A stretch of DNA of 64,000 nt from an uncultured Rhodocyclaceae bacterium (GTDB taxonomy: Bacteria > Pseudomonadota > Gammaproteobacteria > Burkholderiales > Rhodocyclaceae), in assembly GCA_907163075.1 (NCBI GenBank), contig CAJQTY010000002.1, forward strand, positions 124,001-188,000, in the 5' to 3' direction. Every line of letters starts with the position of its first letter. Position 1 is the stretch's first letter. Both the position numbers and the translations under genes were made by a program. Below the pieces are notes generated by a model. That model ran no database searches. It had not been told where the DNA came from and worked only from the letters and a program-made list of their open reading frames with translations. Positions 34,597-42,876 of this stretch are shown here, in pieces.

Positions 34597-35538
34597 CTAT
34601 TCCAGCGTCGAAATGGCTGCTTCGATCGCCGCTAGGTCAGCCAGCGCAAGCCCGGTCACTCCCTCGGCGCAACGTTTGGCAAGTCCTGCCAATACTTTGC
34701 CCGGGCCGCATTCAGCGACCGTTACGATGCCCATCGAAGCAATCTTCTGAACCGTCTCGACCCAGCGTACTGGCGAGTAAGCCTGTCGAACCAAAGCATC
34801 CTTGATTTTTTCCGGATCGGTTTCAATGTTGACATCCACGTTATTGATCACCGGGATTTTTGGCGGCGCAAAATTCAACTCGGCGAGACGGGCACCCAGT
34901 TTGTCCGCGGCTGGACGAATCAACGATGAATGAAAAGGAGCAGAAACATGCAGGAGAACGGCACGCTTGGCGCCGCGAGCCTTGCATCCTTCGCAGGCAC
35001 GCTCAACGGCAGCCTTGTTTCCGGCAATCACAGTTTGTCCGGGACCGTTGAAATTGACCGGTTCAACAATCTCGCCGTTGCCGATTTCGATCTGAGCTTC
35101 AGTACAGGCTTCGCGAATTTTTTCGTCATCAAGGTTGAGAATGGCGGCCATCGCTCCCGTACCGACGGGCACCGCCTCCTGCATCGCCGCAGCGCGCAGT
35201 CGAACCAGAGGAATCGCATCCTTGAAGTCAATGACGCCTGCCGCAACCAGCGCCGAATACTCGCCAAGGCTATGGCCTGCAACGACTGCCGGAAGTTTGC
35301 CCCCTTTGTCGAGCCACAGGCGATAAGCCGCAATAGCAGCAGTCAACATGAGCGGTTGCGTATTGACTGTATTCGCCAGTAATTCAACGGGACCATCGGC
35401 AACAAGTTGCCATAGATCCTGGTCGAGCGTTGCCGATGCCTCGTTAAATGTCGACCGTACTACTTCAGAACCACCGTACGCCGCCATCATGCCGACTGAC
35501 TGGGATCCCTGACCAGGAAAAACGAAAGCGAATGCCAT
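34597..35538 (-). CDS. fabD: Malonyl CoA-acyl carrier protein transacylase
   Basis: A 313-residue acyltransferase that loads malonate onto ACP. It opens MAFAFVFPGQGSQSVGM; the nucleophile is Ser in VAGHSLGEYSALVAAG (about residue 92), with the catalytic His in HVSAPFHSSLIRPA (about 201). Normal length. It follows fabH by 11 bp. Confidence 0.97.
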   Translation of the reverse strand: MAFAFVFPGQGSQSVGMMAAYGGSEVVRSTFNEASATLDQDLWQLVADGPVELLANTVNTQPLMLTAAIAAYRLWLDKGGKLPAVVAGHSLGEYSALVAAGVIDFKDAIPLVRLRAAAMQEAVPVGTGAMAAILNLDDEKIREACTEAQIEIGNGEIVEPVNFNGPGQTVIAGNKAAVERACEGCKARGAKRAVLLHVSAPFHSSLIRPAADKLGARLAELNFAPPKIPVINNVDVNIETDPEKIKDALVRQAYSPVRWVETVQKIASMGIVTVAECGPGKVLAGLAKRCAEGVTGLALADLAAIEAAISTLE

Positions 35539-35549
35539 AAATATTCCTT

Positions 35550-36509
35550 TTAGAACTCCAGCAAAACGGCGCCCCAGGTAAAACCGCCACCAACGCCTTC
35601 AAGCAGAATTTTCTGTCCCGCCTTAATGCGTCCATCACGAACCGCTGCATCCAGTGCGAGCGGTATTGAAGCAGCGGACGTGTTGCCGTGACCGTCAACC
35701 GTTACGATGACTTTGTCCATGCCAAGCCCCAACTTCTTGGCGGTAGACTCAAGAATTCGAATGTTTGCCTGATGCGGAATCAGCCAGTCAATCTCAGAAG
35801 AGGAAACACCCGCATTGTCACAGCACTCTCTCGCCACTTCAGCGAGAACACGAACTGCAAACTTGAATACGGCTTGCCCGTCCATTCGCAAAAAGGGATC
35901 ACCGATCACTTTCCCGCCACTTACGCTGCCCGGCACCGACAGAATGCCACTATGGGAGCCGTCGGCATGGGCTACGGCAGCCAAAATACCCGGTGTTTCG
36001 GACGCCTCCAGAACCACGGCACCGGCGCCATCACCAAATAGCACGCAGGTGGCGCGATCGTCCCAGTCAAGAATCCGTGAAAATACTTCCGCACCGACGA
36101 CCAAGGCCTTTTTGTGGCTACCGGAGCGAATGAATTTGTCGGCTATGCTCAAAGCGTAGACAAAGCCGCTGCACACCGCCTGGACATCGAAGGCCATAGC
36201 GCCACGGTTGGCCAGTTTCGCCTGCAAAAGACAAGCCGTACTCGGAAAAATAAAGTCGGGGGTCGACGTTGCAACGATAATCAGATCAAGTTCAGCAGCA
36301 TCAATCATCGCCGCCGCAAGCGCCCGGCGACTGGCCTCAAGAGCCAAATCACTCGAGGTGACGCCAGCCTCGGCGAGGTGGCGTGCTTTGATGCCCGTTC
36401 GGCTGACGATCCATTCGTCATTGGTCTCGACCCCTCGCTGAAAGAGATCGTTGTTGCTTACAGGCTCACCCGGCAGATAACTGCCGACGCCTGTGATGCG
36501 TGCAAACAT
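35550..36509 (-). CDS. fabH: 3-oxoacyl-[acyl-carrier-protein] synthase III
   Basis: A 319-residue initiating condensing enzyme (acetyl-CoA plus malonyl-ACP). Start at 36509 gives [20 protein letters not shown]; the longer open frame upstream lies inside plsX. Catalytic residues: Cys in [14 protein letters not shown] (about 114), His in [11 protein letters not shown] (about 246) and Asn in [14 protein letters not shown] (about 276). It starts one base after the plsX stop. Confidence 0.97.
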   Translation of the reverse strand: MFARITGVGSYLPGEPVSNNDLFQRGVETNDEWIVSRTGIKARHLAEAGVTSSDLALEASRRALAAAMIDAAELDLIIVATSTPDFIFPSTACLLQAKLANRGAMAFDVQAVCSGFVYALSIADKFIRSGSHKKALVVGAEVFSRILDWDDRATCVLFGDGAGAVVLEASETPGILAAVAHADGSHSGILSVPGSVSGGKVIGDPFLRMDGQAVFKFAVRVLAEVARECCDNAGVSSSEIDWLIPHQANIRILESTAKKLGLGMDKVIVTVDGHGNTSAASIPLALDAAVRDGRIKAGQKILLEGVGGGFTWGAVLLEF

Positions 36510-36510
36510 G

Positions 36511-37524
36511 TTATGCGCTCTCCGGCAATGGTTGTTGTAGCGCGACGCGTTCGGTGATGCGTTGCAGTACGCCTGTTCTCGCTTCCTCTGCCGCGCGACC
36601 AAGGGCGTTGGAAAAGGAAAAGACGTCGGCAGAACCATGGCTTTTTACGACGATCCCTTTGAGGCCAAGCAGGGTGGCACCATTGTAGCGCCTGTGGTCG
36701 ACATGTTTCCTGAAGTTCTTCAGCACGGGCATGGCGATCAAAGCCACGAATTTGGTCAATAGATTGCGCTTGAACTCCTGCCTCAGAAATGTTGCCAGCA
36801 TTTGCGCCAGTCCTTCCGATGCCTTGAGGGCGACGTTTCCGACAAAACCGTCACAAACCACGACTTCGGCCTCACCCTTGTAGATTCCATCGCCCTCGAC
36901 GTTACCCACAAAATTCAGACCCGATTCTCTGAGAAGTTCCGCCGCACGTTTGACAACATCGTTGCCTTTGATGTCCTCTTCGCCGATATTGAGAATACCA
37001 ACCGTAGGGCGATCTTTGTGCTCAATCGCTCCAACCAGCGACGCGCCCATGATACCAAACTGCAACAAGTGTTCGGGGCTGCAATCGACATTGGCACCAA
37101 GGTCAAGCACGTGAGTGTGCCCTTTGGCCGTAGGAAGAATGGCACAGATCGCCGGACGATCAATGCCGGGAAGCATCTTTAGGACGAACCGCGAAATGGC
37201 CATCAAGGCACCGGTATTGCCGGCAGAAACGCAAGCATCGGCCTCCCCTTGTTTGACAAGGTTAATGGCAACACGCATTGAGGAGTCTTTTTTGCTGCGC
37301 AGAGCCAGCGCCGGGGGTTCATCCATCGCCACAACTTCTGTTGCGTGGAGAACAGAAATGCGGCCATTCACGTCGTTCGAAAGAAAGGTCCGTATCTCGG
37401 CCTCAAGACCAACGAGGATAACGCGCACGTCTTCGTACTTGCTCACAAAGTCAAGCGCTGCGGGCACGGTGACGACGGGACCATGGTCCCCGCCCATGCA
37501 ATCGATAGCGACAGTAACTGCCAT
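36511..37524 (-). CDS. plsX: Phosphate acyltransferase PlsX
   Basis: A 337-residue enzyme that converts acyl-ACP to acyl phosphate for phospholipid synthesis. The N-terminus [20 protein letters not shown] is the family signature. [19 protein letters not shown]-like segment ([15 protein letters not shown], about residues 143-157) and [13 protein letters not shown] equivalent ([20 protein letters not shown]) are typical. It lies between rpmF and fabH and is preceded by a strong hairpin that may attenuate transcription from rpmF. Confidence 0.96.
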   Translation of the reverse strand: MAVTVAIDCMGGDHGPVVTVPAALDFVSKYEDVRVILVGLEAEIRTFLSNDVNGRISVLHATEVVAMDEPPALALRSKKDSSMRVAINLVKQGEADACVSAGNTGALMAISRFVLKMLPGIDRPAICAILPTAKGHTHVLDLGANVDCSPEHLLQFGIMGASLVGAIEHKDRPTVGILNIGEEDIKGNDVVKRAAELLRESGLNFVGNVEGDGIYKGEAEVVVCDGFVGNVALKASEGLAQMLATFLRQEFKRNLLTKFVALIAMPVLKNFRKHVDHRRYNGATLLGLKGIVVKSHGSADVFSFSNALGRAAEEARTGVLQRITERVALQQPLPESA

Positions 37525-37543
37525 CAAAAAAAGGTAAAAGAAA

Positions 37544-37580
37544 AGGCAGGAAATTCCCGACAAAGGGAATTTACCTGCCT
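37544..37580 (-). terminator. Attenuator-type hairpin between rpmF and plsX
   Basis: A stem of 15 pairs with one bulged base (AGGCAGG plus AAATTCCC against GGGAATTT plus CCTGCCT) and a 6-nt loop is followed on the minus strand by TTTTCTTTT. It stands 13 bp after rpmF and 20 bp before plsX, so readthrough would set the ratio of ribosomal to lipid genes. Confidence 0.75.
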
Positions 37581-37593
37581 AATTCCTTAAGCC

Positions 37594-37773
37594 TTATTCG
37601 CCAGTGCCCTTGGTGACCTTCTTGCCGCGATAATAGCCCGACGGGCTGATATGGTGGCGCTGGTGCACCTCACCCGTTGTTGGCTCAACGGCCAGTGGTG
37701 GATTGGTCAGAAAATCGTGCGCGCGATGCATACCGCGCTTGGACGGGGACTTCTTGTTCTGTTGAACGGCCAT
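37594..37773 (-). CDS. rpmF: 50S ribosomal protein L32
   Basis: A 59-residue basic ribosomal protein. It begins [20 protein letters not shown] and ends [17 protein letters not shown], the typical L32 layout. There are no Cys pairs, so this is the zinc-independent form usual in proteobacteria. It lies between yceD and plsX, the classical yceD-rpmF-plsX order. Confidence 0.97.
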   Translation of the reverse strand: MAVQQNKKSPSKRGMHRAHDFLTNPPLAVEPTTGEVHQRHHISPSGYYRGKKVTKGTGE

Positions 37774-37797
37774 AAATTACTCCATATATCAAATTCA

Positions 37798-38289
37798 CTA
37801 TGCCTCGCCCTTAAAGCCCTTGAGCACAGAAAACGGTGAAATTTCCCCGGTTCCCTGCCGTGAGTCAGGCAAAGCACAACTTTCGTGACGCGGCGCCGAA
37901 GGTAGGCTGAGAATAAGCTCGTCCTCGATCAACGCAACAGCATCGATTTCACTTTGCGTCGGGAAAAAATCCTTTGAATCATCCTCAATTTCCTCCTGCG
38001 TCAAATCTTCTTCGTCGTCGACAAACTCCAGCACACTGCGCACTTCAACCGGATAATCAATCTTTTCAAGGCAACGCTGACAACAAACCGACAATTGACC
38101 GTCCACTTGCAGCAGAAGTTGCGGCCTGTTGCGCGAACCAAGCCTACCTTCGATCTTGTAACTCAAACTGCCCGCAGAATCGTTAAGCATATCAACTATG
38201 CGAGTCAAACCGGCGATCGGCAATTCGCCTTGCAGCGAGCCTGCTTCCCGCGCAAACGTGTGACTGTTGATAACAATCCGTTGCGGCAT
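37798..38289 (-). CDS. yceD: YceD/DUF177 family protein
   Basis: A 163-residue protein. The family marker is the Cys pair in LSVCCQRCLEKIDYPVEV (about residues 67-84), followed by acidic segments (EFVDDEEDLTQEEIEDDSKD). In several bacteria the family supports 23S rRNA maturation or accumulation. It is cotranscribed with rpmF (24 bp gap) and divergent from maf. Confidence 0.93.
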   Translation of the reverse strand: MPQRIVINSHTFAREAGSLQGELPIAGLTRIVDMLNDSAGSLSYKIEGRLGSRNRPQLLLQVDGQLSVCCQRCLEKIDYPVEVRSVLEFVDDEEDLTQEEIEDDSKDFFPTQSEIDAVALIEDELILSLPSAPRHESCALPDSRQGTGEISPFSVLKGFKGEA

Positions 38290-38406
38290 AAGGGGCGCAT
38301 GATATTATTTTTGCGTTTCGAAGTCAAAGCGGCGATGCAACTATTTGGATTTTTTCTATTTTTTCAGTTTTGCCGCTAGCGTGGCAGCATTTTCGAATAA
38401 TTTTCC

Positions 38407-38991
38407 ATGACCACTACACAAATTGTCCTTGCCTCGACCTCCCCATTCCGTCGGGAACTGCTAACACGGCTAGGCTTGCCATTTCAAACGGCGAATCCTG
38501 ATACCGACGAATCCGCACTTAACGACGAGATGCCCGAGGCAACGGCGCTTCGTCTCTCCGAAGCCAAGGCTCGCGCTGTTTCTGCGCGGTACCCTGAAGC
38601 ACTGATCATTGGCAGCGACCAGATTGCCTGTCTTGACGGCCAAATTTTTGGCAAGCCCGGATCACATGAAAAAGCGGTCAAGCAGTTGCAAACGATGCGC
38701 GGTCGTACCGTCAATTTCTACACCGGTTTGTGCCTGCTCAACGCAAAGACTAATCGTGTACAGTTGTGTGGCGTGCCAACCTTCGTTACTTTCCGAAAAC
38801 TAACCGATGATGAGATCGAAAACTATCTGCAAAAGGAGCAACCCTATAACTGTGCTGGCAGTGCCAAATCCGAGGGGTTGGGAATTGCCGTTATCGCCAA
38901 AATTGAGGGCGACGATCCGAACGCGCTAATCGGGTTGCCTTTGATCGCGCTCTGTGACTTGCTAAAAAAAGAAAATGTAAACTTAATATAA
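38407..38991 (+). CDS. Maf family nucleoside triphosphate pyrophosphatase (YceF type)
   Basis: A 194-residue house-cleaning pyrophosphatase that hydrolyses modified nucleotides such as m7GTP. Family motifs: [19 protein letters not shown] (about residues 8-26), DTDESAL (about 33), [19 protein letters not shown] (about 67-85) and the C-terminal [20 protein letters not shown] (about 154-173). It is divergent from yceD, a conserved neighbourhood for this paralogue. Confidence 0.92.
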   Translation: MTTTQIVLASTSPFRRELLTRLGLPFQTANPDTDESALNDEMPEATALRLSEAKARAVSARYPEALIIGSDQIACLDGQIFGKPGSHEKAVKQLQTMRGRTVNFYTGLCLLNAKTNRVQLCGVPTFVTFRKLTDDEIENYLQKEQPYNCAGSAKSEGLGIAVIAKIEGDDPNALIGLPLIALCDLLKKENVNLI

Positions 38992-39024
38992 ACAAATAAT
39001 TATATAAACAACTTAAAGTAATTT

Positions 39025-39735
39025 ATGATTAAAGGTCGGCTCTGTTTAATTCCGGTACCGCTAGGGCAGACTCCGGTATCTGAGGTCTTGCCACAGCCGG
39101 TTCGTGATTGCGCGAGGCAACTCAAGCATTTCGTCGCGGAGGATGCAAAATCGGCTCGTGCTTTCCTGAAGGCGCTCCCTTCCGATTCACCCCTGCAACA
39201 AATCGAAATTCGCGAACTCAACGAACACACACCACAAAGTATGCTAGTCGAACTATTGGCCCCCCTTCTTGCGGGTGTGGACGTCGGCCTTATATCCGAG
39301 GCCGGTTGCCCCGCTGTGGCGGATCCGGGTGCCAATCTCGTGGCTCTGGCACACGCTGAAGGGATCCTGGTAAAGCCCTTGATCGGCCCATCATCGATAC
39401 TCCTCGCGTTGATGGGTTCGGGGCTGTCGGGCCAGAACTTCGCCTTCCACGGCTACCTGCCGGCAAAGGAAGATCAGCGGCAAAAAAAAATTCGTGATAT
39501 CGAGAAGGATTCACGTCAGGAAAAAAGGACACAAATCTTCATCGAGACGCCTTATCGAAATCGGCAACTGCTCGAAACTCTGCTCAACACCTGCGCCCCG
39601 AATACGAAAATCTGCGTTGCCACAAATCTTACGCTGAGAAGCGAATGCATCATGACACACACTCCTGCGCAATGGCGGAATCGGGAAGCGCCAAATATTG
39701 ACCGCCGCCCGACCGTATTCTTGCTTCAGGCCTGA
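39025..39735 (+). CDS. SAM-dependent methyltransferase, RsmI-like paralogue
   Basis: A 236-residue protein of the tetrapyrrole methylase fold. It begins IKGRLCLIPVPLGQTPVSEV and has GLISEAGCPAVADPGANLV (about residues 89-107), the glycine-rich SAM site, then IGPSSILLALMGSGL (about 119). RsmI methylates 16S rRNA C1402, but this family is a shorter paralogue with unknown target. There is an AT-rich 33-bp gap after maf and no clear ribosome site before the ATG. Confidence 0.85.
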   Translation: MIKGRLCLIPVPLGQTPVSEVLPQPVRDCARQLKHFVAEDAKSARAFLKALPSDSPLQQIEIRELNEHTPQSMLVELLAPLLAGVDVGLISEAGCPAVADPGANLVALAHAEGILVKPLIGPSSILLALMGSGLSGQNFAFHGYLPAKEDQRQKKIRDIEKDSRQEKRTQIFIETPYRNRQLLETLLNTCAPNTKICVATNLTLRSECIMTHTPAQWRNREAPNIDRRPTVFLLQA

Positions 39736-39765
39736 AAAACCTGGTCCTCAGCGAAAAACCCGGAT

Positions 39766-40725
39766 TTAGCGAAGCACCGCCCGGTCGCTGCCGAACAAGC
39801 GGAATGCGATGCTTTGACCCATATCTGCTCCCAGACGTTTGGCAAAACGCTCGGCAATATTCTCTTTGACCGAGTAGTCCAGAATATTTTCAACCTTAAT
39901 TAAATCTCGAGCCACCGAATCGACCGTCCCAAAATCATCGGCAAGGCCCATCGCAATGCTCTGACTGCCGGTCCACATCAGTCCGGAAAACATCTCGGCG
40001 GTTTCCTTTAGACGCTTTCCGCGCCCCTTGCGGACGACTTCAATAAACTGCTTGTGTATTTCGCTCAGTAAGACTTGTGCATGCTCTTTCTGTTTTTCGT
40101 CCTGCGGGGAAAAAGGATCCAGGAATCCCTTGTTCGCTCCCGCCGTCAGCAAACGCCGCTCAACCCCGAACTTGTCCATGGCTCCCGTAAAACCGAATCC
40201 GTCCATCAGCACGCCGATCGAACCAACGATGCTGGCCTTGTCAACGAAGATCTTGTCTGCGGCAGAAGCAATGTAGTACCCCCCCGACGCACAAAGATCT
40301 TCAACCACCACATAGAGGGGAATCTCCGGATGCTTGGCGCGCAAGCGACGTATTTCATCGTAGACGATTCCGGATTGCACCGGACTGCCGCCGGGGCTGT
40401 TGATTCGCATGATGATGCCGGCCGTTCCCTTGTCCTCGAACGCTGATTGCAGTGCGCCATTGATCTTTTCGGCGCTGGCTTCGCCGTTTGCTTCAATCGT
40501 CCCACGCACATTAATCAGCGCCGTGTGCTTGTTGTCCACCAGCTTTTCAGAACCGCCCCAATCGACGACGAGAACGAGGACTGCGACCAGATAAGCCAAA
40601 ATCGCAAGCTTGAAAAAAATTCCCCAGCGACGTTTCGCCCTTTGCTCCTTCAGCGAAGCAAAAGCAATCTTCTCCAGCAGTTGTCGTTCCCATTGCGGGT
40701 CGTTATTTGGCTTGGGTATTTCCAC
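39766..40725 (-). CDS. Signal peptide peptidase SppA-type S49 protease
   Basis: A 319-residue membrane-anchored serine protease that degrades cleaved signal peptides. One N-terminal membrane segment (GIFFKLAILAYLVAVLVLVV, about residues 35-54) precedes the S49 domain. RINSPGGSPVQSG (about 107), the nucleophile Ser in LCASGGYYIASAADKI (about 146) and the Lys in KIFVDKASIVGSIGV (about 165-170) are present. It is the short single-domain form. Confidence 0.93.
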   Translation of the reverse strand: MEIPKPNNDPQWERQLLEKIAFASLKEQRAKRRWGIFFKLAILAYLVAVLVLVVDWGGSEKLVDNKHTALINVRGTIEANGEASAEKINGALQSAFEDKGTAGIIMRINSPGGSPVQSGIVYDEIRRLRAKHPEIPLYVVVEDLCASGGYYIASAADKIFVDKASIVGSIGVLMDGFGFTGAMDKFGVERRLLTAGANKGFLDPFSPQDEKQKEHAQVLLSEIHKQFIEVVRKGRGKRLKETAEMFSGLMWTGSQSIAMGLADDFGTVDSVARDLIKVENILDYSVKENIAERFAKRLGADMGQSIAFRLFGSDRAVLR

Positions 40726-40842
40726 GATACGTTCTCAGATCAAGTGAATCAAACGATAGCGGCAGTCCGCGCGAGAAAAAGGCACAAACTCTGCGCGCTG
40801 CGGGGTCAAAGTATAGCCTTGAATCATAAGACCGGATAAAGG

Positions 40843-41499
40843 TCAAGCGTTTGTCCGCAGCCATTCGGTCAATTCCCCGATGTCGTGCAATCTCGCCAGT
40901 GGACTTAAGGTGTCAAGCGCATCGGCCGAATGCGCACCATAAGCCACCGCCAGGCCGGCCACTCCCGCGTTTACGGCCATCTTCAAATCGTGCGTGGTGT
41001 CACCGATCATCAGGGTCCGCTCCGGTCGCACGGAGAATTCGTCCATTAATTCTTGCAGCATCTGTGGATGCGGCTTGGAAAAACACTCGTCAGCGCAGCG
41101 CGTTGCGGAAAAATACTGACCAAGACCGCTATGCGTCATGGCTCGATTCAGCCCGAGACGACTTTTTCCTGTCGCCACGGCCAGCAGGAAGCCTGACGCG
41201 TGGAGTTCAGCGATCAGTTCCGCGGCCCCGTCAAACAATTTCAGGCCTTGGTCTCGCGACAGATAGTGGTATCTATAACGCTCGACCATTTGCGGAAACC
41301 TATCCTCTGAAAGACCCGGTACGGAATGCCGCAGGGCATCGACGAGCCCAAGACCGATTACCTGGCACGCGTGATCGCTTGACGGTTCCGGCTGATCGAG
41401 ATCCCGGCAGGCCGCCTGAACTGCCTCGACAATTGCCCCAGTCGAATCGAGCAATGTGCCGTCCCAGTCGAATACAAGAAGATCAAATCTTTTGACCAT
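40843..41499 (-). CDS. HAD family hydrolase, phosphoglycolate phosphatase-like
   Basis: A 218-residue HAD phosphatase. Motif I is VFDWDGTLLDSTG (about residues 8-20), motif II is VATGKSRLGLNRAM (about 112), motif III is the Lys in CFSKPHPQMLQEL (about 144) and motif IV is MIGDTTHDLKMAVNAG (about 166). The start at 41499 overlaps the rluC 3' end by 17 bp, and the pair rluC-HAD phosphatase is conserved in betaproteobacteria. The natural substrate is uncertain. Confidence 0.9.
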   Translation of the reverse strand: MVKRFDLLVFDWDGTLLDSTGAIVEAVQAACRDLDQPEPSSDHACQVIGLGLVDALRHSVPGLSEDRFPQMVERYRYHYLSRDQGLKLFDGAAELIAELHASGFLLAVATGKSRLGLNRAMTHSGLGQYFSATRCADECFSKPHPQMLQELMDEFSVRPERTLMIGDTTHDLKMAVNAGVAGLAVAYGAHSADALDTLSPLARLHDIGELTEWLRTNA

Positions 41500-42475
41500 A
41501 GTCCTGAGGTTCACTAAGCGAAAGTTTTTGTAGGAATGCTTCAAGAGCTCCGGGCAATGCGGCTTCCAGGGACATGGCGGCACCGCTGACCGGATGTGGA
41601 AACTGGATCTTCCAGGCGTGTAAAAACATGCGTTTGAGTCCGTACTTCGGCAGTCCCTTGTTCAATGCGAAATCGCCATATTTCTCATCACCGGCGATCG
41701 GAAACCCCAAATGCGCAAGATGCACGCGAATCTGATGCGTACGACCAGATTTGAGCTCGGCTTCCAGCAGGCTGAAGCTCTCCCAGCGAGCAAGCAGTCG
41801 AAATACCGTGTGAGCGGCTTTCCCCTCGTCCGAAACGCGGACACGCCGCTCACCCGAATCCAGCAAGTACTTGAAAAGAGGCAACTTCACATTGCGCACC
41901 TGATCCATCCAGCGCCCCTTGACCAGCACCAGATAGCGCTTGTCGGCCCCGCGTCGACCTCCAGCAAGGCCTCCTTCACGAAACATCTCGTGCAGTGCGA
42001 CAAGAGCGGAACGTTTTTTTCCAACCAGCAACAATCCGGAAGTCTCGCGGTCGAGACGGTGCGCAAGTTCAAGAAAGCGGGCCTGCGGCCGCTGCCGCCG
42101 CAGCGCCTCGATGACTCCGAAACTAACGCCGCTGCCCCCATGGACAGCAATTCCCGAAGGTTTATCCACTACCAGCATGGCCTCGTCTTCATAGACGATC
42201 GGCAACTCGGCCTTGATCTCCGCCCCGGCAACGATTTCTTCCGCTCGCGGCGCAATGCGGACAGGTGGTATACGCAAAATATCGCCGATCTTGAGGCGAT
42301 ACGAAGCATCTACCCGCTTGCTGTTTACCCGGATTTCACCACTGCGAACAATACGGTACACATGGCTTTTCGGCACCCCCTTGCAAATCTTTAGAAGGAA
42401 GTTGTCGAGGCGTTGTCCGTGCTCGTTTTCGCTGATGATGGCCTGTGTAACGGAACTTTTGCTTACCTCGGCCAT
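41483..42475 (-). CDS. rluC: 23S rRNA pseudouridine synthase, RluC type
   Basis: A 330-residue RNA modification enzyme. An S4 domain (RLDNFLLKICKGVPKSHVYR, about residues 21-40) is followed by the RluA-type catalytic domain with Asp in LAHRLDRETSGLLLVGKKR (about 137) and KSGRTHQIRVHLAHLG (about 243). RluC modifies positions 955, 2504 and 2580 of 23S rRNA in E. coli. The ATG at 42475 is preferred; another ATG lies 10 codons upstream, and neither has a clear ribosome site. It is divergent from rne, as in E. coli. Confidence 0.92.
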   Translation of the reverse strand: MAEVSKSSVTQAIISENEHGQRLDNFLLKICKGVPKSHVYRIVRSGEIRVNSKRVDASYRLKIGDILRIPPVRIAPRAEEIVAGAEIKAELPIVYEDEAMLVVDKPSGIAVHGGSGVSFGVIEALRRQRPQARFLELAHRLDRETSGLLLVGKKRSALVALHEMFREGGLAGGRRGADKRYLVLVKGRWMDQVRNVKLPLFKYLLDSGERRVRVSDEGKAAHTVFRLLARWESFSLLEAELKSGRTHQIRVHLAHLGFPIAGDEKYGDFALNKGLPKYGLKRMFLHAWKIQFPHPVSGAAMSLEAALPGALEAFLQKLSLSEPQDYGQKI

Positions 42476-42505
42476 TTTGAATATACTAAACTTGATTTGC
42501 GTCAT

Positions 42506-42876
42506 CGATTGAAAGAGGCGCTGACCCGTAAGACCGTCGAGCGACGCCGATTTTTTTTGTTAATGCGACGCACTTTCCGGCAGGCATCAACCGCCTCGCT
42601 TGCACCGACCTGTGCAAGATCAAGCAGCGCAAATCACCTGGTTAAGTACGCTCACCAAAAGTAGCGATACTACTTGATTTGCGCGCGCCTAGCACGTTCG
42701 GATCGCCTCAAGCAGATTCCTGAACCCTGATTTATCACGGTTCGAACAAGAATAAATTCAGCGAGCCTTTGCAATTAGTTGCCATACCGGAAGCCCATGA
42801 AGCACCCAACCCACAACTAATCTGTCGCTGCCTGCACAAGGCGCTCCCCCCGTACTTGCGCGTGGGAGCCCACTAT
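42506..42876 (+). promoter_or_regulatory. Intergenic region and long 5' leader of rne
   Basis: These 371 bp separate rluC and rne and hold no convincing gene. A perfect inverted repeat, GCGCAAATCA (42627-42636) and TGATTTGCGC (42675-42684), encloses a smaller hairpin with GTAG/CTAC arms. In E. coli the long rne leader is folded and lets RNase E shorten its own mRNA; the same control is likely here by position and structure. Confidence 0.55.
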
